Part shown: positions 16,470 through 23,770 of the stretch, piece after piece
Layout of the letters: each line of letters opens with the position of its first letter
How positions within the stretch are numbered: position 1 is the stretch's first letter
Origin: Rhodocista pekingensis
GTDB taxonomy: Bacteria; Pseudomonadota; Alphaproteobacteria; Azospirillales; Azospirillaceae
Direction: 5' to 3'
DNA length: 64,000 bases
Assembly (NCBI RefSeq): GCF_042665545.1
Contig: NZ_JBHTCM010000026.1
Location: forward strand, 1-64,000
Made by a program: the position numbers and the translations under genes
The notes under the pieces: model-generated
What the model saw: the letters and a program-made list of their open reading frames with translations, nothing else
Databases searched by the model: none
Told to the model about the DNA's origin: nothing

Positions 16470-17930
16470 TCAGGCCCCCTGGGCGGAGACGGTGGCGGCC
16501 GCCGGCCGGCGCGCCCCGCGCAGGCGGAGCCCCGTCAGCAGCAGGCCGGCCGCGATGGCGAGCAGGGTCAGGTTGACGCCGAGCGCGGCGCCGGTCAGGG
16601 CGTCGCCCCCGAAGCGGAGCCCATGCGCCAGCACGACCAGCAGGATCGCGCTGCCGCTTGCCAGCAGCAGGCGGGCACGGGTGCGCGCCTCGTCATCCCA
16701 CCACTGCGCCAGCCCGGCCGTCGCCAGCAGGGTCCCCCAGAACAGCGCGACGGAGGCGATGCCGGTGCCGAGCGACAGCAGCGCCGTCAGCGCCAGGGCC
16801 AGCGGGGCGCCCCAGACGGCGCCCGCCCAGACGTTGTTCCAGGCATCCCGGCGCCGCCGCTTGACCAGCCAGAGATTGACCCCGGTGACGGAGACGACCG
16901 TCAGCGCCAGCCCGAACAGGGCATAGACGATCTTCACCGGCAGCCCGCCGAAATGGCCGAAATGCACCCGGTAGACGGAGAACAGGACCTGCTTGCCCGC
17001 CTCCCCGTCGGCGAATCCGGCCGGCCCCAGATACGCGCCGGTGGAATCGAAACGGTACTGCTCGGCATAGATCAGCCGGTCGGGATGCTGCGCCCCGACG
17101 ATCATGTACTGCTGCGGCGTGCCGACATCCTCGACCGTCACGTAGAAGGGCCGGGTGCCAGGGGCGATGGCGGGCATCGCGGCCAGCGCCCGGTCGATGC
17201 CCAGCGGGCCCGGTGGCTGCTCCAGCGCCGGCTCCGCCCCGAACACGGCCGCCATCGCCTTTTCGGTATCGCCGCCGAAATAGGTCCCGGCGAAAAGCGG
17301 CAGCAGCAGGGTGGCGACCCCGAAATAGGCCCCGGTGACCGCGATCACCAGATGGAACGGCGCGCCCCAGACGCTGAGCCGGTTGTGCAGGTCGGCCTGT
17401 TCGAGCTGGCGTGACCCGCGCAGCCGGAGCGCGAAGGCGTCCTTGAAGATGCGCGGGTGCGCCACGAAGCCGGAGACGATCAGACCGCAGAGCATCGCCC
17501 CCAACGCCCCGACGACGATCAGCCCGAGCGTGGACGGCAGGTGCAGATAGACGTGCAGATGCTCCAGCAGGTGCGTCCACTCGTGGCTGACCGCTCCGGC
17601 GATCGTACCGTCCGGGTTGACGGCCCAGCCCTCGGTATCGGAAGCGATGAGCAGGCGCGGCATCTCCTCCGTCGGCAGCAGCACGTACATGTGGTGGGTG
17701 TCCCCGACGCCCCCCGCCATCACCGTGCCATAGGCGCGCGCGACCATGGCCGGGTCGTAGGCGGTGAACTCCGGCACGTCGGGCTGCTCCCAGCGCTCGA
17801 ACTCGTGCACGAAGACGATCAGCGCACCGGACAGGCAGATCAGGTACATCAGGAACCCGGCCAGCAGCCCCAGCCAGGAATGGCTCGACAGGGAGCGGCG
17901 GACCAGCGCGGGCGAGGGCGCGAAGGGCAT
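16470..17930 (-). CDS. PepSY-associated TM protein (siderophore/iron-uptake linked)
   Basis: 486 residues. The first span LGLLAGFLMYLICLSGALIVFVHEFERWEQP is the hallmark of the PepSY_TM family, followed by further spans around 140-165, 195-225, 335-360 and 375-480. The loop HEWTHLLEHLHVYLHL and the later YRVHFGHFGGLPVKIVYALFGLALT supply conserved histidines, possibly for heme or metal. Members near TonB receptors are thought to act as inner-membrane reductases or handlers of imported ferric siderophore. It is the last gene of a minus-strand run: receptor 18554-20728, membrane protein 17960-18523, then this gene, with gaps of only 29-30 bp. Co-transcription with the receptor supports an iron role. 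Confidence 0.88.
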   Translation of the reverse strand: MPFAPSPALVRRSLSSHSWLGLLAGFLMYLICLSGALIVFVHEFERWEQPDVPEFTAYDPAMVARAYGTVMAGGVGDTHHMYVLLPTEEMPRLLIASDTEGWAVNPDGTIAGAVSHEWTHLLEHLHVYLHLPSTLGLIVVGALGAMLCGLIVSGFVAHPRIFKDAFALRLRGSRQLEQADLHNRLSVWGAPFHLVIAVTGAYFGVATLLLPLFAGTYFGGDTEKAMAAVFGAEPALEQPPGPLGIDRALAAMPAIAPGTRPFYVTVEDVGTPQQYMIVGAQHPDRLIYAEQYRFDSTGAYLGPAGFADGEAGKQVLFSVYRVHFGHFGGLPVKIVYALFGLALTVVSVTGVNLWLVKRRRRDAWNNVWAGAVWGAPLALALTALLSLGTGIASVALFWGTLLATAGLAQWWDDEARTRARLLLASGSAILLVVLAHGLRFGGDALTGAALGVNLTLLAIAAGLLLTGLRLRGARRPAAATVSAQGA

Positions 17931-17959
17931 GGGGACCTCCTTGGCCGGAGCGGTCTCGG

Positions 17960-18523
17960 TCAGACGACGATGGCGACGCCGCCGACCAGGGCGGCGGCCA
18001 CCATCCCCAGGACAGGGCGCAGCGGCCGCGGATCGGCGGTGACCCAGTAGGCGGCACAGCCCCAGACCACCGGCATCAGCAGGGCGGACAGGGCCATGCG
18101 GTCCACGACGGTCCAGGGCAGCAGGCGGGACAGCCCGACGGTGGCGACCGCGGCGGCGGCGGCGGCGGCGGGCACCGCCAGGACGAACAGCAGCAGGTGG
18201 CGCCGGACGCCCCGGCCCGGTCCGGTCTCCGCAGCCTCGGCGCCGCCGGCGACGGCCGCCTGACGCCGGGGCCGGCGCAGTTCGGCCGCGGCCAGGACGC
18301 CGGCCCAGCCCGCACCGGTGAGGGCCAGCAGCGCGTAGGCCGTGCCGAACTCCGCCCCCGCGGCCCGGACCCAGGGCAGCAGCGACACCGCCAGCAGCAG
18401 CCAGCCCGCGGCGACCAGCCAGCCGGCGCGCGCCGGCCGGCGCCGCCAGCAGAGGTACAGCAGGCCCACCCCCGCCCCCGCCGCCGCGACGGCGGCCAGC
18501 GCCATCGGCATCGCTTCAGGCAT
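17960..18523 (-). CDS. hypothetical multi-span membrane protein in siderophore operon
   Basis: 187 residues with five to six hydrophobic segments (for example MALAAVAAAGAGVGLLYLCW, WLVAAGWLLLAVSLLPWV, LLLFVLAVPAAAAAAAVATVG and VLGMVAAALVGGVAIVV). I recognise no named family. Start ATG 18523 is chosen because GGAGGAGGG lies 5-12 nt upstream; an ATG at 18538 would place that sequence inside the gene. It sits between the TonB receptor and the PepSY protein, 30 bp from the receptor and 29 bp from the PepSY gene, so it is probably an accessory inner-membrane part of the same siderophore uptake system. Confidence 0.75.
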   Translation of the reverse strand: MPEAMPMALAAVAAAGAGVGLLYLCWRRRPARAGWLVAAGWLLLAVSLLPWVRAAGAEFGTAYALLALTGAGWAGVLAAAELRRPRRQAAVAGGAEAAETGPGRGVRRHLLLFVLAVPAAAAAAAVATVGLSRLLPWTVVDRMALSALLMPVVWGCAAYWVTADPRPLRPVLGMVAAALVGGVAIVV

Positions 18524-18553
18524 CGTCCCTCCTCCCATGGCCGGGCCCGTCTC

Positions 18554-20728
18554 TTAGAAGTCCACCGCGGCGGACAGGATGAAGGTGCGCGGCGTGCCGA
18601 GCACCAGGTAGTTCGCCCCCGGATAGCCGCCGGCGGAGGCCCAGTAGTCCTTGCCGGTCACGTTCTCCACGCGGCCGCGCAGGGCGACGGCCCGGCCCGC
18701 CAGATCGACCTCGTAGCTGGCGCCCAGGTCGAAGCGGGTCCAGGACGGCAGGCTGGTGGTGTTGGCGGCGTCCGCATACTGCGACGCCGTATGGACCATC
18801 CGCGCATCCACCGTCAGGCCCGGCAGTACGGGCACGTCCCAGGCGACGTTCACGTTGAGCTGGAGGTCGGGCACGCCGATCGCCGTGTTGCCCTCGTTGA
18901 CGCCGCCGGCCGTGCGGGTCAGCTCGGCATCGATCCAGGTCAGCCCGCCCAGCAGGCGCACCCCCTCGACGGGTTCCCCGAACAGGCTCAGTTCGAGGCC
19001 GCGGTTGCGCTGCTCGCCCGAAACGGCGAAGACATTGTTCTCCACGACCGAACTCGGCAGCGTGATCGTGAAGGCGCTGAGCGTAGCGCCGAAGCGCCCG
19101 GCGTCGTACTTGGCCCCGATCTCGTACTGTTCGGCCGTATAGGGGCTGAACGCCTCGCCCGCGTTCAGCACCGGGCTGCCGCCGCTGGTGGCCGGGGCGA
19201 TCTCGCCTGGGCGCAGGCTCTCGGCATAATTGCCGTAGAGGGAGATCTGATCCGTCGGCTTGTAGACGAGGGCGACGGTCGGCGTGACCGCGTCGTCGTC
19301 GTAGCCGGACAGCCGCGCACCGGTATTGTAGTCGTAGGTCTTCGTCTCGATGCTCTGGTAGCGGGCGCCGACCGTCAGCAGCACCGTGCCGTCCAGGAAC
19401 GACAGCATGTCGGCCAACGCCACGCTGCTGTTGTCGCTCCTCTCGGTGACGCCCGGGTCGGACAGGTCGCCGCCGACGAAGAAGTCCGGCGCCGGGGCCG
19501 CCACGGCGACCGGCCGGTAGAGATTGCCCGCGAACCCGGCGAAGCTGGAAAAGGCGTAGGCGTTGCGCGACTTCAGCGAGACCGCGGAGGCCGAGAGGAT
19601 CACGCGGTGCCCGACCGGGCCGGTGGCGAAGTCGCCGCGCACGCCGGTGTCGGCGGAATAGACCGTGTCCTCGCGCGCATTGTCGAAGCGGTAGGTGCTG
19701 GTGGTGCCGTCGGCCGTCGCGGTCGGGTTGGCCAGGACGTTGTCCTCCTTGCCGTCGCGGGCGCCGAACGCGGCCCAGGCCGTGATCCGGTCGGTCAGGT
19801 CGTATTCCGCGCGGACGGCGCCGAAGAGCTGTTCCTCGTCGCTGTAGGTCCAGGGCTGGGCGAAGTTGCCGGCGGCATCGGGCGCCGCCGGAATGGCGCC
19901 CAGCGGGGTGACGCTGGGCCGCGGCGCGTCGATGTGGTGGTCCTGGTAGCCGATGTCGGCGGACAGCCGCAGCCGCTCGCCCTGATAGTCGGCGCCGAAG
20001 GCCAGCACGCTCAGCTCGCGGTCCTGCCCCTCCACCGACGTCTCGCCGTCGCGCCGCACGGCGTTCAGCCGGATGCCGGCGGCGTCGCCCTGGCCGAAGC
20101 GGCGCGCGACGTCCACGGCGGCATAGCCCTGGCCGTCATTCTCGAAGCCCAGGGTGACACGGTTCAGCGGGTCCCTCGGGGCGCGCTTCGGCACCAGATT
20201 GACCGACCCGCCGGCGGCGCTGCCGCCGGGGGCGGCACCGTTCAGGAAGGAGTTGGCGCCGCGGAAGACCTCCACCCGCTCCAGCAGTTCGGCGGCGACG
20301 TACTGGCGCGGCAGGATGCCGTAGACGCCGTTGTAGGTCATGTCGTCCGAATAGACCGGGAATCCGCGGATCACATAGAGTTCCTGGAAGTTCCCGAAGC
20401 CGCGGGCGACCCGCACCACCGGGTCGTTCTGCAACACGTCCGCCACGCTCTTGGCCTGCTGCTGCTCGATCAGCGCCGAGGTGTAGGCCGTGGTGGCGAA
20501 GGGCGCGTCCATCATGTCCAGATTGCCCAGCAGGCCGGCGCGCCCGCCGCGGGCCACCTGGCCGCCGGCATAGGCCCCGGTCAGCCCGACCTGCGAGCCG
20601 CTGCCGATGACGATGATCTCCTCGATCTCCTGGTCGTTGGCGGGCGTGGGCGTGGACTGGGCGAGAGCCGGTGCGGCGAGGCCGATCACCAGGGCCAGGG
20701 CTGCGGAACCGGAAAGGACGCGCGTCAT
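18554..20728 (-). CDS. TonB-dependent siderophore receptor
   Basis: 724 residues. A signal peptide (MTRVLSGSAALALVIGLAAPALA) is followed by a TonB box-like EEIIVIG near residue 35, a plug domain (ADVLQNDPVVRVARGFGNFQELYVIRGF, then RVEVFRGANSFLNG) and a 22-strand barrel ending in VLGTPRTFILSAAVDF, with a terminal Phe as barrel proteins require. The plug sequence places it with FhuA/FepA-like ferric-siderophore receptors. It imports a ferric chelate across the outer membrane using TonB-ExbBD, which are not in the window. Start ATG 20728 begins the signal peptide. It heads the operon with the membrane and PepSY genes. The ligand is not predictable. Confidence 0.93.
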   Translation of the reverse strand: MTRVLSGSAALALVIGLAAPALAQSTPTPANDQEIEEIIVIGSGSQVGLTGAYAGGQVARGGRAGLLGNLDMMDAPFATTAYTSALIEQQQAKSVADVLQNDPVVRVARGFGNFQELYVIRGFPVYSDDMTYNGVYGILPRQYVAAELLERVEVFRGANSFLNGAAPGGSAAGGSVNLVPKRAPRDPLNRVTLGFENDGQGYAAVDVARRFGQGDAAGIRLNAVRRDGETSVEGQDRELSVLAFGADYQGERLRLSADIGYQDHHIDAPRPSVTPLGAIPAAPDAAGNFAQPWTYSDEEQLFGAVRAEYDLTDRITAWAAFGARDGKEDNVLANPTATADGTTSTYRFDNAREDTVYSADTGVRGDFATGPVGHRVILSASAVSLKSRNAYAFSSFAGFAGNLYRPVAVAAPAPDFFVGGDLSDPGVTERSDNSSVALADMLSFLDGTVLLTVGARYQSIETKTYDYNTGARLSGYDDDAVTPTVALVYKPTDQISLYGNYAESLRPGEIAPATSGGSPVLNAGEAFSPYTAEQYEIGAKYDAGRFGATLSAFTITLPSSVVENNVFAVSGEQRNRGLELSLFGEPVEGVRLLGGLTWIDAELTRTAGGVNEGNTAIGVPDLQLNVNVAWDVPVLPGLTVDARMVHTASQYADAANTTSLPSWTRFDLGASYEVDLAGRAVALRGRVENVTGKDYWASAGGYPGANYLVLGTPRTFILSAAVDF

Positions 20729-21061
20729 CCGAGGGGACTCCAGGAGCGTATCGGGAACGTATCGGGCGCCGGCCGTCGGCGCCGCATGTGCGAACGCTTC
20801 TAAATTGCATACTTGAGGAGACGGCGCAACGCGCTTCTGGCTGCATCGGCCGGATAATCGGACCACCACGCGCAATCAGTCCGATCTCGTCCGTATGTTT
20901 CTTTATCCGGTCCGCACAACGCTCCGTAGTCCGGACCGCCCCCGTCCTCCATCTCCCCATCGGGATAGATAGGGGCCGAATCCGGTAGACCTAGTTTGCT
21001 CACGGAACCGATCGGGACGGCGGCATCGCGGCCGACGGCGACGGAATGACGGGGGACGCCA
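20729..21061. other. divergent intergenic region, siderophore receptor / chemoreceptor
   Basis: 333 bp with no gene. It should hold the promoters of both divergent genes. TTCTAAA at 20798-20804, preceded by a partly matching left half (GTGCGAA, 20788-20794), gives a weak resemblance to the iron control element bound by Irr; a perfect Fur box is not seen. AT-richer stretches lie around 20800-20815 and 20890-20905. No FNR box or full CtrA box was found upstream of the chemoreceptor. Confidence 0.4.
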
Positions 21062-23239
21062 GTGCGCGACAATGGGCCGGTCACAGGTCGGGAAGTGGAA
21101 CTGCGCGACGACGAGCTTCTGGTGTCGCGCACCGACACCGGAGGGCGCATCGTCTTCGTGAACCGGGCGTTCATCGAGATCAGCGGCTTCTCCCGGGAGG
21201 AGCTTGTCGGCGCGCCGCACAATCTCGTCCGCCATCCGCACATGCCGAAGGAAGCCTTCGCGGACCTCTGGGCCACGATCAAGGCGGGCCGCCCCTGGGA
21301 GGGGCTGGTCAAGAACCGCTGCAAGAACGGCGACCACTACTGGGTCCGCGCCAACGTCACCCCCCAGGTGGAGAACGGGCGCGTCGTCGGCTATGTCTCC
21401 ATCCGCTCCCGCCCCACCCGGGAAGAGATCGCCGCGGCGGAGGAAGCCTATGCCCGCTTCCGCGAGAATCGCGCCACCGGCGAGCGCATCCGGGAAGGCG
21501 CCGTCGTCGCCGCGGGACTGGGCGCAAGGCTCCGTCGCTTCGCCCGCAGCATCACCGGGCGCCTGACCGCGATGGTCGCCATCGGCATGGTGGCGGGCGG
21601 CGTCGGCGCCTGGTCGGGTCTGTCCGGCATGGCGGACAGCAATGCCCGCCTGCACACGGTCTATCACGAGAACATGCGTCCGGCCCTTGATCTGGGCGCC
21701 GCCCTGGACCTGATGCGCGCCAATCAGGAAGCCGTCGTCGCCATCGCGCTGGCGCTGCGCACGGGATCGGCGCCCGAGACGATCGCCCGGCAGGTCGCAC
21801 AGGTCCGGAGCACGTCCGAGGCGATCAACGCCGAACTGGCCGAGTTCGGAACGCACGGCTTCGGAACGACCGAGGCGGCGAAGCGCTTCGTCGAACGGCG
21901 GGCGCTCTACCGGCAGGAAGGTCTGTCACCCGCCCTGGAGCACGCGGTCCAGGGGGATGCCGATGGCGTGGACAGGTTGCTGGAGACGAAGATCAGGCCG
22001 CTGTTCGAGGTGGCGGTCCAGGACGGCCGGGCTCTCCAGGCGGAACTGGCGCAGGCCGCAGGCACGGCGTTCGACGATGCCACGGCCGCCTTCCGCAGCC
22101 GCCTCTGGGAAACGGTGGTCGTGGTCGGCCTGCTGGCCGCCCTGATGGTGGGGCTGGGAGCCGTGGTCCTGGGCGCCATCCGGCGGCCGCTCACCCGCGC
22201 GGAGGTGGATTTCGACGCCCTGGCGCGCGGCGACTTCGCCCGTGCCATCCCGAATTCCCCCGTTGCGGAGTTCACCCGCCTGAGCGCGCAGATGCGCAGC
22301 CTGCGCGCCAAGCTGGCCTACGGTCTGCAAGAACAGGCCGAACAGCGCCAGGATGCCGAGGATGCCCGGCGCGCCGCCCTGCTGCGCATGGCCGATACGG
22401 TCGAACGGGAGGCCGGCAGCGCCGTCGCCACGGTGTCCGAGCGGACCCGCCGGATGACCAGCCGTGTCGATGGCATCGCCGGCGCCGCCGGCCGGGTCAC
22501 GGAAAGCTCCGGCACCGTGGCGTCCGCCGCAGCCGAGGCATTGACCAGCGCCAATACCGTCGCCGCGGCGACGGAGGAGCTGTCCGCCTCCATCCGCGAG
22601 ATCACGGCGCAGATCGGTCAGGCCACCAGTGTCACGCGGGAGGCGGTGAAAGCCGGGACCGACACGCAGCAGACCATCGGCGCGCTGTCCGACGCGGTCA
22701 GCCGCATCGGTGAATTTGCCACCATCATCAACGACATCGCCGGGCAGACGAACCTGCTGGCGCTGAACGCGACCATTGAGGCCGCCCGCGCCGGTGAGGC
22801 GGGCAAGGGCTTCGCCGTCGTGGCGCACGAGGTCAAGTCGCTGGCGAGCCAGACCTCACGCTCCACGGAGGACATCCAGCGCCAGATCGACAGCATCCAG
22901 GCCGCGACCCGGCTGGCCGTCGAGTCCGTCAGCCGCATCTCCCGGCGGATCGAGGAGGTTGACGGCATCTCCACCGCCATCGCCGCGGCGATCGAGGAGC
23001 AGGCGGCGGCAACGGGGGAGATCGCCCGCAGCGTGGCAGAGGCGGCCGAAGCCGCCCGCAACGTCTCCACCCGGATCGCGGACGTGTCGGAGGAGGCGTC
23101 AGCCACCGGCAGCGACGCCGCCCGGGTCCGCGACGAAGCCTCCGAAGTGGCGACCAGCGTCGAGGATCTGCGCCAGGTGATCGTGCAGGTGGTGCGGTCG
23201 GCCACGGTTGACCGGGACAGCGCCGACCGGGCTGCCTGA
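21062..23239 (+). CDS. Aer-like PAS chemoreceptor with periplasmic domain
   Basis: 725 residues. Residues ~15-130 form an Aer-type PAS domain (SRTDTGGRIVFVNRAFIEISGFS, APHNLVRHPHMP, WEGLVKNRCKNGDHYWVRANV). A first membrane span follows near 167-185, then a helical periplasmic or sensor stretch (190-345), a second span near 350-372, a HAMP-like region and the methyl-accepting signalling domain with the invariant tip (NLLALNATIEAARAGEAGKGFAVVA). It signals to CheA, probably for redox or energy taxis if FAD is bound. Compared with E. coli Aer, position 60 is His instead of Asp (RHPHMP). The GTG start at 21062, behind GGGGGA, is fixed by the MRDNGPVTG N-terminus shared with two paralogues here. 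Confidence 0.93.
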   Translation: MRDNGPVTGREVELRDDELLVSRTDTGGRIVFVNRAFIEISGFSREELVGAPHNLVRHPHMPKEAFADLWATIKAGRPWEGLVKNRCKNGDHYWVRANVTPQVENGRVVGYVSIRSRPTREEIAAAEEAYARFRENRATGERIREGAVVAAGLGARLRRFARSITGRLTAMVAIGMVAGGVGAWSGLSGMADSNARLHTVYHENMRPALDLGAALDLMRANQEAVVAIALALRTGSAPETIARQVAQVRSTSEAINAELAEFGTHGFGTTEAAKRFVERRALYRQEGLSPALEHAVQGDADGVDRLLETKIRPLFEVAVQDGRALQAELAQAAGTAFDDATAAFRSRLWETVVVVGLLAALMVGLGAVVLGAIRRPLTRAEVDFDALARGDFARAIPNSPVAEFTRLSAQMRSLRAKLAYGLQEQAEQRQDAEDARRAALLRMADTVEREAGSAVATVSERTRRMTSRVDGIAGAAGRVTESSGTVASAAAEALTSANTVAAATEELSASIREITAQIGQATSVTREAVKAGTDTQQTIGALSDAVSRIGEFATIINDIAGQTNLLALNATIEAARAGEAGKGFAVVAHEVKSLASQTSRSTEDIQRQIDSIQAATRLAVESVSRISRRIEEVDGISTAIAAAIEEQAAATGEIARSVAEAAEAARNVSTRIADVSEEASATGSDAARVRDEASEVATSVEDLRQVIVQVVRSATVDRDSADRAA

Positions 23240-23264
23240 AACGGGCAGCCTGAAACGGGCAGCC
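23230..23264 (+). terminator. hairpin across the stop codon with a 14-bp tandem duplication
   Basis: GGCTGCC (23230-23236) pairs with GGCAGCC (23244-23250) around the TGA stop. The unit GCCTGAAACGGGCA is tandemly duplicated at 23234-23247 and 23248-23261, supplying a second copy of the right arm. There is no U-run, so termination would not be classical. Confidence 0.45.
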
Positions 23265-23401
23265 TTACCGCCCGCCGCTGCACCCACGGTCAGACAGCGG
23301 AGCGGACCCGCCGCCGGAAGACCGGGGGCCGAGCCATGCATCCGGGGCCCGACTGATACCAGGTCGTTTCATACATGCCGATGCATCTGCCCGACCTGCG
23401 A

Positions 23402-23415
23402 TTGATCTGGATCAA
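23402..23415 (+). promoter_or_regulatory. FNR/FixK-type box (TTGAT-N4-ATCAA)
   Basis: TTGAT-ctgg-ATCAA is a perfect match to the FNR/Anr/FixK consensus. Its centre (23408.5) is about 41-43 bp before the start point expected from the -10-like TAATAAT at 23438-23444, i.e. class II activator spacing. The next gene on this strand is the Aer-like chemoreceptor at 23771, which suggests oxygen-responsive expression. Confidence 0.7.
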
Positions 23416-23437
23416 GCGCAGAAGTCATGAGCCGACT

Positions 23438-23446
23438 TAATAATAT
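23438..23446 (+). promoter_or_regulatory. -10 region of the FNR-box promoter
   Basis: TAATAATAT contains overlapping -10 hexamers (TAATAA 23438-23443, TAATAT 23441-23446). No good -35 is present, as expected for an activator-dependent class II promoter. It would give a leader of about 320 nt. Confidence 0.5.
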
Positions 23447-23470
23447 CCCCACCGCAAGAGTAGATTAAGG

Positions 23471-23486
23471 TTAAAATTTTATTAAC
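23471..23486 (+). promoter_or_regulatory. CtrA-type box (TTAA-N7-TTAAC)
   Basis: TTAA (23471-23474), seven bases, then TTAAC (23482-23486), an exact match to the CtrA consensus in a locally AT-rich patch. It is also part of the inverted repeat GGTTAA / TTAACC. CtrA controls motility and chemotaxis genes in several alphaproteobacteria. It lies downstream of the predicted FNR-promoter start, so it could repress or mark a second promoter. Confidence 0.6.
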
Positions 23487-23575
23487 CCTTCCCTTGGCCA
23501 TCCCTTCGGACTGGGGACGGGATCCGCCGTCATGCCTCCCCCCAGAAACGGGCCTGACACCGGGTCCGGGAAACG

Positions 23576-23620
23576 CAGCGTTCCGATGCCCAGTGCTCTG
23601 ATCCCCAGTGTTCCGATGCT
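23576..23620 (+). repeat. three imperfect 15-bp tandem repeats in the leader
   Basis: Three units of 15 bp (CAGCGTTCCGATGCC, CAGTGCTCTGATCCC, CAGTGTTCCGATGCT) lie head to tail 150 bp before the chemoreceptor gene. Units 1 and 3 differ at 2 of 15 positions. The rest of 23487-23770 shows no gene. Confidence 0.6.
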
Positions 23621-23770
23621 CCTGGCCCTTCAGCATCCCGCCCCGATCCATCCCCGACAGCACCGCCGATGACGACCTGACCCGGACGCTCCCCGCGCCC
23701 CCGGACGCGATGGTGCGCCCGCCGCCCTGTCCCCAGCCCCGTTCCCACGCCCCACTCCCGGAGATCCCGC

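Noticed and set aside
18197..20803. 868-codon plus-strand frame opposite the siderophore receptor
   Set aside because: Shadow of the TonB receptor; no domain and no ribosome-binding site.
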